Shown here: positions 25,471 to 37,216 of the stretch, piece after piece | How the letters are laid out: every line of letters starts with the position of its first letter | How positions within the stretch are numbered: the stretch's first letter is position 1 | DNA from: Panicum virgatum | Taxonomy: Eukaryota > Streptophyta > Magnoliopsida > Poales > Poaceae | Assembly: GCF_016808335.1 (NCBI RefSeq) | Contig: NC_053143.1 | Coordinates: forward strand, 51,367,441-51,431,440 | DNA length: 64,000 nt | Reading direction: 5' to 3' | The notes under the pieces: generated by a model | The model's database searches: none | The model's input: only the letters and a program-made list of their open reading frames with translations | What the model was told of the DNA's origin: nothing | Position numbers and translations under genes: made by a program

Positions 25471-25592
25471 AAGAGTATGAGGACTGAACGTCTATCCTTT
25501 GAGAACCTGTTGATAAAAGAATGCCATGGAAAGCAGGAAGCACTCCCATTATTAAGCACTCAATCATACGCACAAGGATCAAAAACATCATC

Positions 25593-28281
25593 TGTAACAC
25601 CCCGGATACTCCGGCCATTGGCCCGGAGACTCCGGGCGTGGAGTTTTCATTTCCATAATTTAGTCATCTGGACCCGCAATCATTTAAATAGAATATATCA
25701 CTCTCTCTCTCTCACTCACTCTCACTCTCTCCCGTGACCTCTCTCTCCCTCATCTCCCTCACGGGCTCTCCCTCTCCTCCCTCTCCCCTAAGCTCTAGAT
25801 TCCAAAAATCTTCCATTTCAACTTGACTCCAAGGCCAAGGGAGCTTCACTCGGCGTAGGGAAATCATCTTCTACAAGTATTCCACCTTGGGGCGACATCG
25901 TTTTCGAGTTTTCTTGCAAGAGGAGCTAGCTCAAGGTACTATAAGCTAGGGCTCATCGATTTGGTTGTTTTAGGATGTTCTAGGTGATTTCCTTTGGTCA
26001 ATCATCTCCATATGCATCCTTCAACTAGGATTCAAGAGGGTTTCAAATTTGGTGGGGTGGTTTTGTCACAATCAAAATTTCAGTTTTTAGGGCGAAAATG
26101 CTGTCAAGCCCAGAGACTCCGGGTATAGGCCCGGAAACTCCGGGTTTTGAAAACTCCGGGCGAAACTCCGGGTATAGGCCCGGAAACTCCGGATTTGGGA
26201 GTCCGGATACTCCGAGAAGGTGCCCGGTTACTCCGGAAAATGTTGTCCCGGATACTCCGGGTATATTCCCGGATACTCCGGATTTTTGGTCTCGAATTTG
26301 AACGGTGGTGCATGTAAAACTAGGTTTATTAGCTTTATACTTCCATGCTCGGTAGGATAGAACTATAAAGTGTGTTGTTTGACAATTTTTACATGTAATT
26401 TTAATGGTGCTAGATAAAATACTTTTATAGTTTAAAAATGCATAGTTGGAGTTAGGAGAATTCAAAAAAAAAATACAAAACCAGTTGGGTTAACTTTGTG
26501 TAGACTCATGTAAGGTTTAATTAACCTCCGCCGGTGTAGTTGTTTATAGTTAGGCAATATCGACCTTGTGCTTGTATTGCTCCACTTTTTATTGCATTAT
26601 TCATGCATTCATACATATGCATCGTTGCACCTCATTTAGGTACGCTAGATGTACGATGTGTGGACGTGAAGCACGCGGTATGGAGTCGAACCCCAAGACG
26701 GTGTTTGATGGATGTATCCTAAAGAGAGAAGGACCAGCTGGCGCAACGGAAGACCCGGCCCAAGGTTGGAAGGGCCCAAGGCCTTGATAGCATTAACACT
26801 GACTTAGTGTTACCCTCAGGCAAGCCCCGGTGCATGTCCTATTATTTTAAATGATGATTCACTATGTATATGTTTTATCTATTACTTGTGCATTACGTAT
26901 TAGGGAATTGATTGAAACCCTAGTTGCATAATCCCTAGGTTTACCTTGGGTTTACTAGTAAGTCTAGGTCGATAGCGGTGCTAGGCTAAAAGAGTCCGGT
27001 AGAAGTCGAGTGGCTTCGTGTCACTCGCGAGACACAGGAAACTTTAGAAGCCGAGTAATTGCCGGTTACTCGCGAGATACATTACTATCTTTATACTTCA
27101 GTATTGGTGGAATGGATTGTAATGGATATGGAGATATGAGACCGGGCGGGGATGATGGATAGGTATGGCAGCAGGACAGGGTTCCTGGGTGTCTTAGCCC
27201 CGTCTGTGTCGATTAAGGACCGGTGGATGTGGCAGTGCTGATCGGGGATTGAATTGTACTAACCACATGCCGGGAGTAGGAGGTAGTCGAAACCGGTAAG
27301 CCGAGTACTGCCCTGCTTCGAAAGTACAGGAACCCGCACCCAACTCCTGGGGCGAGTCGAGTAGTCGCGGAGAATTGGGATGCATATGTTTACTTTTGGT
27401 GGTCTCACGTTGAGCTCGGCTGACCATATGTCGTTGGGCTGGTTCCTGTAGTTCGAGGCGGGGAGGGGAATGGTTGGCATGTATAGTCCGACGGGGCAAA
27501 TACGTGCCGTGTTGGTTAGGTCCACCTTGCAAGGTTAAATCGGATCGATTCGCCGTGTCTCGCGGTTATGAGGGCCTTGGTCTCTTTGTCACACCGTAGC
27601 AAAAATATAGAATGTGAGTTAGGTATGTTTATATAAAATATTGATCTCATTGAATTATTTTGCTTGCATCACCATGATTGCTATAGTAGGTCTATGCAAA
27701 TATTAGATGAGGGTTAATTTATATAGAACCTGAAGCTAAAATAATGAAAGTAAGGAATTACTTTAGTTGCTTTTTCTGCAAAATAAACCACCAGCCAAAT
27801 GCCTTGCATGTCTAGATATGTGGGCTAAGTATACCCAAACGTCGGGTAAGTCTTGCTGAGTATTAGTTGCTCAGGGTTTGTTGTTTACCCTATTTCAGGT
27901 TTATGAGCTAACTAGGTGTCATATCGGTGGGCTCGATGTGGCGCCTTGTCTTCACGTCTCGGTAGTTCTAGAATTATTTAGTTCGTTTTATTGGTCCTCT
28001 AGCAAAAATACTCTGTAGGTTAGATTCTCTTCCGCTGCTATCTTTTCTATTGTAAATTTTAAATTTAAGCTGCTTTGTAAAAGTCTTGCTATTATTTTCT
28101 ATTTTTGTAATATTGTTATTTTTGCTGGTACCTTCTGCGCTCGCCTTCGTGCGGGACTTCTGGTGTGTTTCGATCGGCCTGTGGGTTGGAAACAGCCTGT
28201 CAAGTTACACTTAATTAAGCTAATGCGCCAGTGATGGCGGTTACGCTTAATTAAGCGCTTTAACTCGGCGGGTCTGTCACA
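25593..28281 (+). repeat. 5' LTR of the young retrotransposon
   Basis: Starts TGTAACACCCCGG and ends CTGTCACA. It contains a CT-rich segment (about 25699-25795), a dense array of CCGG/ACTCCGG motifs and a terminal pair of CTTAATTAAGC palindromes near 28209 and 28245. Confidence 0.95.
26107..26283 (+). repeat. CCGGAAACTCCGG-type motif array inside the 5' LTR
   Basis: About ten degenerate units of the form CCGGA(A/T)ACTCCGG, often joined by GTATAGGC or GTATATTC, fill 26107-26283; two more begin the LTR near 25602-25637. The right LTR has the same array at 31029-31205. Confidence 0.85.
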
Positions 28282-28283
28282 GC

Positions 28284-28295
28284 TGGTATCAGAGC
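28284..28295 (+). promoter_or_regulatory. Primer-binding site of the young retrotransposon
   Basis: TGGTATCAGAGC starts two bases after the left LTR and is complementary to the 3' end of plant initiator Met-tRNA. Confidence 0.9.
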
Positions 28296-30501
28296 TTAAA
28301 TGCACCAGGGGGTACCAGCAATATTATTTTGGTGTTTTCAAAACTAAAAATAAATTTCAGAAATCTACGTTCCTTTGCGATTAAGGGATTAGGAGAGATT
28401 AGATCGTAAGCCCTATATAGTGTAGGTTATGTCAGGTGGCTGTAAATATAGTTTCAACTAACTCACAGGCATTAAGTAGGTGTGAATATATATATTGTGA
28501 TTTTTCTGCAGGTACACTAACCCCGTTTACGTAGGAAAGACTAATAGTAAACGGCTAGTATATAGGTAGAGTACGTACTGTGCCACCGAAGGATATCCGT
28601 ATATTGCCATAGTTGGATTGGCAAAAATATTTTTCTTTTGTGAGGACGTGCATGTCATCCATGTATCATGTCATACATTTGTTTTGCTTTGTGTGTCATG
28701 TCTATATAAATTTCCTCACATATTACTACATCGCTTTTTATAAGCCGGTTCATAGTCTATGCCAGTCAAGTTTAGAAATGAAATTTGGTTTATGGTTAAT
28801 ATGGTTGAACTCTGTTTTTGTATAGCTGTGAAGAAAAACTTAACGCTTTTCTACGTTAGCTTGGAATCGCAGTTTAGGAAAGTTGGCTCAAATTCGTGTA
28901 TTACTTAAGGTATTCTAATTTGTGCCAATTTTCATCTTAAAGGTAGTTGACTCAGGAAAAGTGAATCCAGTTCTTGTTGAAATATATATATGTATATAGA
29001 ACCATCTCTGTCTATTTGCGGGCGGTATTTTAAAATTGTTAACAGTATATGAATTGACCTATGTCTCTTGTAAAACCATCGAGAAATTTGGAATTTGAAC
29101 ATAGGTATTACTCAAGTAAAGCAAAGTTAAACAAAATAAACCGTTGAGTTTGGCAGAACTTTGAATACCAAAGTTTGAGCTGTTTAGATACACCCCCTAA
29201 ATATGAGAGATTTTGTGTTCACCATTTAGGATGTACGAATTATTAAATCTTGTTGTCTTGAGAATCAAAATAAGGATGCTAGTCTTAAATAAAATTGTTG
29301 GTCGTTTTTCTTGATATACCTTTCTCCACCATAATCAGCTAACCATGTCCCATCTGTCGTTCCATGACCATTCTATTTTTATCCAAATATTGATGTTTTC
29401 CACTATTTTTGGTCAATGTTAAACTGATATCGTACATCCTTGTCCATAGATCATTCGTTCAAATGCATCAAAGCGTCCTGGTCATTCTTGATTACTAAAA
29501 CCACCATGTTGTTCTTCTAGTATGAGTATTCGTTATTACTAATCGCCTTGATTCCTATACCTAAAGCGGTTTCGCTTGCATTCTTGCTCAAATAAATATA
29601 AATAAATTAGAAACTTGATCACATTCAGAATAGTCATTCCGCACTAAAAGGGTCCCATATTTGTTGCATGGCAACCACGCTATAGCATCACATCAGATTG
29701 CATTGTTGGGACATGCAAAATTAGGAGAAAAAAAAATTAGTGGTAGTTGGGCTGACCATGTGGATTATATGCCTTTGAATGTATTTTCTGGCTGCTCTCT
29801 AATCTCTTTGTATCCAATCATGTTATTCGGGTTTTATTATTGGTTCTTACATGGTGGAGATTTGTCCCACGCCCTATAGTGCCGCGACGGGATCTAGGGC
29901 CTCGCGTGTGCAGCCGCCACGTGATTGTGCCACTGGGTGCGCGCTGGTGCTTAAGTGCGTGTGGATGAAACTACATCGACACTTCTTTGTGCAATGTTGG
30001 AATCGTTTTTCCTCTACCTTTGTTCTTTAAGGGGGTAGGCCCTTGGGGGTGTAAAAATGCGAATGGGGTGTTTTACGTGGGAGTTTATAAAGTCCACTAA
30101 CTTGCATAGCATCTTGCATCATGCAACTTAAAAATAATAAACAACTTGGGCGAGAATGGTCTTGAGCAAAAACTTTCCCTGACACTAATGATTCATGTTC
30201 CCAACTCAAGAGAATTCGATCCTTTCAAAAACATCCTTGATTTAATCCATTCTAATCAATTTCCATTGAGAGTCTCTTCGTGTATTCTACTTGCACTAAC
30301 CTGTTATGTTTTCCTGGTGCCGCTTAGCCGATGTTCGGTTCCTTGTTTGACCTGGTACAAGTGCCTTTGAGCGTTTTTCCTTCTTCCAAGTATTTCCTTG
30401 GTTTCTTTTAAAAATGTCCAACTCTCGTGAATCTTACACAGTTTCTAGAGGTCAATCATCGACCTTTGCTTTCCCTTTAAATCTCGGGACGAGATTTCTT
30501 T

Positions 30502-30514
30502 AAGGGGGTAGGAC
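30502..30514 (+). promoter_or_regulatory. Polypurine tract of the young retrotransposon
   Basis: AAGGGGGTAGGAC lies directly before the right LTR. A near-identical string, TTCTTTAAGGGGGTAGG, also occurs 473 bases upstream at 30023-30039. Confidence 0.85.
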
Positions 30515-33203
30515 TGTAACACCCCGGATACTCCGGCCATTGGCCCGGAGACTCCGGGCGTGGAGTTTTCATTTCCATAATTTAGTCATCTGGACCCGCA
30601 ATCATTTAAATAGAATATATCACTCTCTCTCTCTCACTCACTCTCACTCTCTCCCGTGACCTCTCTCTCCCTCATCTCCCTCACGGGCTCTCCCTCTCCT
30701 CCCTCTCCCCTAAGCTCTAGATTCCAAAAATCTTCCATTTCAACTTGACTCCAAGGCCAAGGGAGCTTCACTCGGCGTAGGGAAATCATCTTCTACAAGT
30801 ATTCCACCTTGGGGCGACATCGTTTTCGAGTTTTCTTGCAAGAGGAGCTAGCTCAAGGTACTATAAGCTAGGGCTCATCGATTTGGTTGTTTTAGGATGT
30901 TCTAGGTGATTTCCTTTGGTCAATCATCTCCATATGCATCCTTCAACTAGGATTCAAGAGGGTTTCAAATTTGGTGGGGTGGTTTTGTCACAATCAAAAT
31001 TTCAGTTTTTAGGGCGAAAATGCTGTCAAGCCCAGAGACTCCGGGTATAGGCCCGGAAACTCCGGGTTTTGAAAACTCCGGGCGAAACTCCGGGTATAGG
31101 CCCGGAAACTCCGGATTTGGGAGTCCGGATACTCCGAGAAGGTGCCCGGTTACTCCGGAAAATGTTGTCCCGGATACTCCGGGTATATTCCCGGATACTC
31201 CGGATTTTTGGTCTCGAATTTGAACGGTGGTGCATGTAAAACTAGGTTTATTAGCTTTATATTTCCATGCTCGGTAGGATAGAACTATAAAGTGTGTTGT
31301 TTGACAATTTTTACATGTAATTTTAATGGTGCTAGATAAAATACTTTTATAGTTTAAAAATGCATAGTTGGAGTTAGGAGAATTCAAAAAAAAAATACAA
31401 AACCAGTTGGGTTAACTTTGTGTAGACTCATGTAAGGTTTAATTAACCTCCGCCGGTGTAGTTGTTTATAGTTAGGCAATATCGACCTTGTGCTTGTATT
31501 GCTCCACTTTTTATTGCATTATTCATGCATTCATACATATGCATCGTTGCACCTCATTTAGGTACGCTAGATGTACGATGTGTGGACGTGAAGCACGCGG
31601 TATGGAGTCGAACCCCAAGACGGTGTTTGATGGATGTATCCTAAAGAGAGAAGGACCAGCTGGCGCAACGGAAGACCCGGCCCAAGGTTGGAAGGGCCCA
31701 AGGCCTTGATAGCATTAACACTGACTTAGTGTTACCCTCAGGCAAGCCCCGGTGCATGTCCTATTATTTTAAATGATGATTCACTATGTATATGTTTTAT
31801 CTATTACTTGTGCATTACGTATTAGGGAATTGATTGAAACCCTAGTTGCATAATCCCTAGGTTTACCTTGGGTTTACTAGTAAGTCTAGGTCGATAGCGG
31901 TGCTAGGCTAAAAGAGTCCGGTAGAAGTCGAGTGGCTTCGTGTCACTCGCGAGACACAGGAAACTTTAGAAGCCGAGTAATTGCCGGTTACTCGCGAGAT
32001 ACATTACTATCTTTATACTTCAGTATTGGTGGAATGGATTGTAATGGATATGGAGATATGAGACCGGGCGGGGATGATGGATAGGTATGGCAGCAGGACA
32101 GGGTTCCTGGGTGTCTTAGCCCCGTCTGTGTCGATTAAGGACCGGTGGATGTGGCAGTGCTGATCGGGGATTGAATTGTACTAACCACATGCCGGGAGTA
32201 GGAGGTAGTCGAAACCGGTAAGCCGAGTACTGCCCTGCTTCGAAAGTACAGGAACCCGCACCCAACTCCTGGGGCGAGTCGAGTAGTCGCGGAGAATTGG
32301 GATGCATATGTTTACTTTTGGTGGTCTCACGTTGAGCTCGGCTGACCATATGTCGTTGGGCTGGTTCCTGTAGTTCGAGGCGGGGAGGGGAATGGTTGGC
32401 ATGTATAGTCCGACGGGGCAAATACGTGCCGTGTTGGTTAGGTCCACCTTGCAAGGTTAAATCGGATCGATTCGCCGTGTCTCGCGGTTATGAGGGCCTT
32501 GGTCTCTTTGTCACACCGTAGCAAAAATATAGAATGTGAGTTAGGTATGTTTATATAAAATATTGATCTCATTGAATTATTTTGCTTGCATCACCATGAT
32601 TGCTATAGTAGGTCTATGCAAATATTAGATGAGGGTTAATTTATATAGAACCTGAAGCTAAAATAATGAAAGTAAGGAATTACTTTAGTTGCTTTTTCTG
32701 CAAAATAAACCACCAGCCAAATGCCTTGCATGTCTAGATATGTGGGCTAAGTATACCCAAACGTCGGGTAAGTCTTGCTGAGTATTAGTTGCTCAGGGTT
32801 TGTTGTTTACCCTATTTCAGGTTTATGAGCTAACTAGGTGTCATATCGGTGGGCTCGATGTGGCGCCTTGTCTTCACGTCTCGGTAGTTCTAGAATTATT
32901 TAGTTCGTTTTATTGGTCCTCTAGCAAAAATACTCTGTAGGTTAGATTCTCTTCCGCTGCTATCTTTTCTATTGTAAATTTTAAATTTAAGCTGCTTTGT
33001 AAAAGTCTTGCTATTATTTTCTATTTTTGTAATATTGTTATTTTTGCTGGTACCTTCTGCGCTCGCCTTCGTGCGGGACTTCTGGTGTGTTTCGATCGGC
33101 CTGTGGGTTGGAAACAGCCTGTCAAGTTACACTTAATTAAGCTAATGCGCCAGTGATGGCGGTTACGCTTAATTAAGCGCTTTAACTCGGCGGGTCTGTC
33201 ACA
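30515..33203 (+). repeat. 3' LTR of the young retrotransposon
   Basis: Same length as the left LTR (2,689 bp), at a constant offset of 4,922 bases throughout. One substitution was seen by eye at 31262. Confidence 0.95.
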
Positions 33204-33593
33204 TCATCAGCTTTAGTTGCAACCAAGGATCTACCTAATCTAATGACTATATCTTCTAAAACACCAACGGATGAGGTAAGATTGTATAAGCACCGATAAT
33301 ATCGACTATGCATACATTGTTAATATATTACTTTTACTGTAGGAACTTGAAATGCTAACTCAATCCATAGGAGAATTAGATGATATGGACATTGATAAGT
33401 CCCCATGGTAAACATTCACTCACATATTCTCATGTATGCCTCTACTCAATAGTACATAACTAATAAAATATTTCATCTCCACTACAGAAATTGGGATGAC
33501 ACACCATTTGCAACTAAAAGAAGGCCTTATGATGATATTGAGGATGATGAAAAAAAGCAAGTCTTTAAGAGAGTCAAGAAATCTGATATGTAG

Positions 33594-36147
33594 CCATCAA
33601 CCAAGTAACAAGTTCCAACAAGTACTTCAATACTTAATACTTCATACATACATGTTGGCTCAATAAAATCAATACAATTAGCATATTTTCCACAGCTAAT
33701 TCATATTACAATTGCATATTACTGCTTGAAAGATAGAAGAGGAATACATATAAACTTTCTTGCCATGTTAAAATACTGAATTTTCTGCATTCCATATTAA
33801 AATAATACTTTTAATCTTAGATTTTGTTAATTTAGTGGCCATAATCCTACAGATTGCTTTTAACATCTATTGTTCTAACACTACATTCGTTTCTTTTTTC
33901 CCAGATATTGGCCATGCAACAACTACTTTGGTGCTTACTTCAGAACTACCTTTTGACGCTCCTAAGTCAGAGCCAACCACACCAATATACACAATGCTTT
34001 TGTGACAAACACACCCATATGCACACTGCTTTTGTACTGGCTCTTCTTTTGGTGTATATAATGCCACTCTTCTTATTGCGTTTCTTCAAAGTTGGGTTAT
34101 GTGATAGTTGAAACACTAAATATCCCTCTTATAAAAAATATTTATATATTATGTGTGGAATCGTAAACTATTATGAACATTGATATACATATATCCTATT
34201 CGACTACTTTGTCATGCCTACAATGTATAAATGAGCTTGTGATGGTTTAAGCACATTACGTGCTTCACCGCTTTGGCAAACTACAATGTATAAAAAGAGA
34301 TGAATAAACTCTGACGTGCCAAAACAAATGGACCAGCAATGACCCGTCTTTTCTAGTAGAGTAGCTAATCATGGGGTTCCAAGTGACGTGTACGTTGATC
34401 TGCTCGCTAGGAAAACGGCACCAACAGAAAGAAAGAAAGCTAGAGAGCAGCTTTTGCATGAACTCTTCGCACATTCTCCAACAATGGATCCAAACTTCTT
34501 TCTTTTTCTTAAACTTCTTTTCACGAAACTTTTCCTTAAAGTAATTTGTGCACTTATAGTTCGTCCATATTATTTTTAACTTTTGTTTACAAAAACAATG
34601 CCAGGTGTGAACCGTGGAGGCGTGTGTGCGCGCGCAAAGCCTCTACGACCTTGCTTGGAATCAGATTTTAGACATGACATAATTCCATTGTTTAAAAAGA
34701 GGGAAATTACCGTGTTAGAGAGAGAGAGAGAGAGCATTTTGCATTCCTCAAAGGGACTCATTGTCAATAAATTTTTGTACAAATATGTAGTTCGACTGGG
34801 GTTTAGCGATCAAGTTAAGGAAAACAAATAGTGTCGCCTGGTTTATTTACAAAAGTGAGATACTGTTAACACTGGGAGTAAGTTTATATATCCATCTGAC
34901 ATGATCAGGCACCGCCACCGTGTCACTGACAGTCTGGGATGGCTGAAGAAAGAGATAAAATTAGGCAAAAGAGGACAAATTGGACAGGCGAGACCATCGA
35001 TCTATTGGTCAGGACATGGAGGTGTGAGTCAGACAAGCTAGTGAATGTTGCCTTCATTTTCCCATCAATCCCGGCAGGTATTTGTTGGTGAGCAGCATGC
35101 CTTTCATTTTCCCTGAATACCCCCATCCAGCATCTACCCAGCGCGGCTGGTTGTACGACCGTGACAGGCTGCTACAAGTTTTTTAAAGCACTTTTTAGTC
35201 GTACATGTTGTTCGGACAACACATACGAGACTGTTCGAGCAGTCTTGGAACGTGCCATACTGAGGCACTCACACCTCTACACACACGCCCGCCTTAGCAC
35301 CTGGTGCGACACCAGTTACGATCACAGGGGATCGAACCCTTGCGACACCAATTACGATCACAGGGGATCGAACCCTTGCGACACCAGTTATGATCACAGC
35401 GAGTGCTACCACTGAGCCACTGGCAGGCTTCCCTGCCAAAGAATCCAATTAAGGTGAATCTGCCATTGTTCTCTCTCGGCACTATGTAACAGAATTTCTG
35501 GTGAACACCGCCGGCAACTTTTGTTCGTTCAATCGGTCACCCCTACTGGAGGCATACATTGGTGATTTCGTTTTCTGTTCGGATGAAATTTGTCTCGAAA
35601 AATTATTTCATATTTCAGTAAAAATTCCAATAAAAAGAAATATAAAAACACCCCCAATTTCCTGTTTAATAAAAACATGGTAGGCTGAACTCTGCCATGG
35701 AACCATCACAATGGAGGCCTTTTTTTTTGTCTCTGTGCGCATGTGCTCTCTCTCTCCCCCTGCATCTTCCTCGTTGTTGTCAGGAAAGGGTGGTTCAACT
35801 AATTAAGGGCTAGGAGATGTCCATTAGGAGGCCGTTCAGCAACGCTGACACGATACAATGCATGCCAAAGCTGTAAGCTGCTTTACTATATGCTAATTAA
35901 GGGCTAGGAGATGTCCATTAGGAGTATGTTTCAGCAAAGCTCTTTCAAAACTTTGTGCTCCCAGTTGAAGCTCGTAAATAAACTTCATAGAAATCCGCCT
36001 TATCATTAAACCTTTTGCGCAAAGAAGAAGAAGAAGAAGAAAAAGTGATGTAGCAAGGTTGGCATGCATGGTTTCTGAGACCTTGACCCCACACGCCACC
36101 ACCAGGGCCCGCCAGTTGATGACACCAAAGCTTCTTCCTCTCCCCAA
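33594..36147. other. AT-rich intergenic DNA; one SINE-like element, no gene seen
   Basis: The part near 33600-34100 may be the 3' UTR of the split gene relic. No conserved reading frame is present. The segment AATTAAGGGCTAGGAGATGTCC occurs twice (about 35799 and 35891); it is a local duplication of about 35 bases. Confidence 0.5.
35225..35435 (-). mobile_element. tRNA-derived SINE-like element with duplicated B box
   Basis: Read on the minus strand, TGGCTCAGTGGTAGC (35405-35419) fits a polymerase III A box. GGTTCGATCCC fits a B box and occurs twice because a 36-bp unit is tandemly repeated (units start at 35306, 35342 and 35378 on the plus strand). The layout resembles a tRNA head followed by an unrelated body. 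The 3' end and target duplication are unclear, so the boundaries are approximate. It is not a functional tRNA, as no cloverleaf can be formed. Confidence 0.55.
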
Positions 36148-36156
36148 AGAAAGATA

Positions 36157-37188
36157 GAGCTTTTTTACCTATATACCATTGTAAAAGTTCCTTTTTATTT
36201 TTATACCATTGAAAATTCTGAAAGTTCTTCAGTGCTATCCAAAAAACTTTTCTTTTCCTATGTACCACTGCTGTGTAGTTTCGTCCACCTTCCATCATCT
36301 GACATGTGGGTCCACTAGTGAAAATGTGCAGTTATCTCATCTCTTTCTTCTTTATCCTTTCCCATCCCCTCTTCTTCCTTGGCTTGGCAAGCAGTGTGCT
36401 CGCTGGAACATTGCCGCCTTTTCCACTCCGCGTCACCGCATGGCGCCGGCTCGTCGCCGGCCAGCTTTCGTCATGCCGCCGCGCGCACAGGCGGAGCCCC
36501 CGCCCCACCAAGCCCGGCGAGCGCCGCGCCAACGGTACTCGCCGCCGCCGCCTGCCGAATTGGCCCCTTGGGCCGGCCGCGCGCAGGAGGGGGCCGAGGG
36601 GGAGGCAGCCGAGGAAGGTGTCGCGCGCACAAGCGGCGCCCCTGCCCAGCCAAGCCCCGCCACCGGCGGTACCCGCCGCCCCCGCCTGCCGAATCCGCCC
36701 CTTGGGCCGGCCGCGTGCAGGAGGTGGCCGAGGGGGAGGCAGTCGAGGAAGGTGCCGCGCGCACAGGCTGCGCCCCGGCCCCGCCAAGCCCCACCGCTAC
36801 CCGCCGCCGCCGCCTGCCGAATCCGCCCCTTGGGCCGGCCGCGCGCAGGAGAGGGCCGAGGGGGAGGCAGTCAAGGAAGGTGGAGGATGGAAGAGTTGAC
36901 GCTGAGGCTGCTGCTGGCAACACTGACTGCTGGTGTGCGCGCCGGGGAACAGAGAGAGGAGTTTCGGTGGTAGGAGGTGCCATGGGAGGAGCCAGAGGTG
37001 GAAGAGAAGAGTCTAGGTCACTTACAACATGGTCCCACCGGACAGTTGACACCATAAGAGATGAAAGTGGACGGAATGGTGTAGAGAGAAAGAAAAGTTT
37101 CCTAGATGGTACTGAAGAACTTTTAGAATTTTTACTGGTATATAGGAGTAAAAAGGAATTTTTATAATGGTACACAAGTAAAAACCTC
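36157..37188. mobile_element. Candidate Pack-MULE (non-autonomous Mutator-like element)
   Basis: About 110 bp at each end are inverted repeats with mismatches. The left end starts GAGCTTTTTTACC and the right end, read in reverse complement, starts GAGGTTTTTAC; both continue into AAGTTCTTCAGT and AAACTTTTCTTT. The 9-bp flanks are AGAAAGATA (36148-36156) and AAAAAGATA (37189-37197), a target duplication with one mismatch, as expected for Mutator-like elements. The interior is very GC-rich and contains three tandem units, so it probably carries captured host DNA. There is no transposase. I do not recognise the donor gene. Confidence 0.75.
36551..36880. repeat. Three tandem units of about 130 bp inside the Pack-MULE
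   Basis: CCTGCCGAAT recurs at 36551, 36685 and 36813. Each time it is followed by CGCCCCTTGGGCCGGCCGCG or a near match, then GAGGGGGAGGCAG. The spacing of 134 and 128 bases is not a multiple of three in either case, so the array is not an in-frame protein repeat. Confidence 0.8.
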
Positions 37189-37216
37189 AAAAAGATACTA
37201 TACTACTCACAAGTCA

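Larger units (their letters stand above)
25593..33203 (+). mobile_element. Complete non-coding LTR retrotransposon (LARD-like), very young
   Basis: The 7,611-bp element has two 2,689-bp direct LTRs, TG...CA ends and a perfect 5-bp target duplication TCATC (25588-25592, 33204-33208). After the left LTR comes TGGTATCAGAGC, the primer site complementary to initiator Met-tRNA. Before the right LTR comes a polypurine tract, AAGGGGGTAGGA. The interior is only 2,233 bp (28282-30514) and has no gag, protease, reverse transcriptase or integrase. This fits a large retrotransposon derivative that is mobilised in trans. PBS and PPT type suggest a Gypsy-like partner, which is inferred. By eye I found one difference between the LTRs (C at 26340, T at 31262), so insertion was recent. 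Confidence 0.95.
25474..33593 (+). pseudogene. Unidentified gene relic split by an LTR retrotransposon
   Basis: Removing 25593-33203 and one copy of the TCATC duplication gives a continuous open frame from about 25474 through 25592 into 33209-33275. That stretch ends at a GT donor (GATGAG, then GTAAG). Two further exon-like pieces follow at 33343-33407 and 33488-33593, ending in TAG with an acidic then basic tail (DDIEDDEKKQVFKRVKK). Joining the last two at the obvious GT-AG sites creates a TGA at the junction. Either an acceptor further inside (after 33522) is used or the gene is dead. I do not recognise the family; its upstream exons were not found. It may itself belong to an older transposon. 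Left boundary undetermined. Confidence 0.5.

Noticed and set aside
26043..26465. 140-codon frame with collagen-like P-G-V-S-G repeats, identical in both LTRs
   Set aside because: It is the translation of the CCGG/ACTCCGG motif array in non-coding LTR sequence, present twice only because LTRs are duplicated.
28282..30514. Search for gag, protease, reverse transcriptase or integrase in the young element
   Set aside because: Only short unrelated frames (up to about 74 codons) are present, so the interior was called non-coding.
35306..35400. Three regularly spaced 36-bp repeats, CRISPR-like at first sight
   Set aside because: Directly adjoining tandem units with no spacers, inside a tRNA-derived element in a plant genome.
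36306..37190. Open frames of up to 262 codons inside the Pack-MULE
   Set aside because: They cross the tandem array and the inverted ends, on both strands; unit lengths of 134 and 128 bases do not keep one frame.
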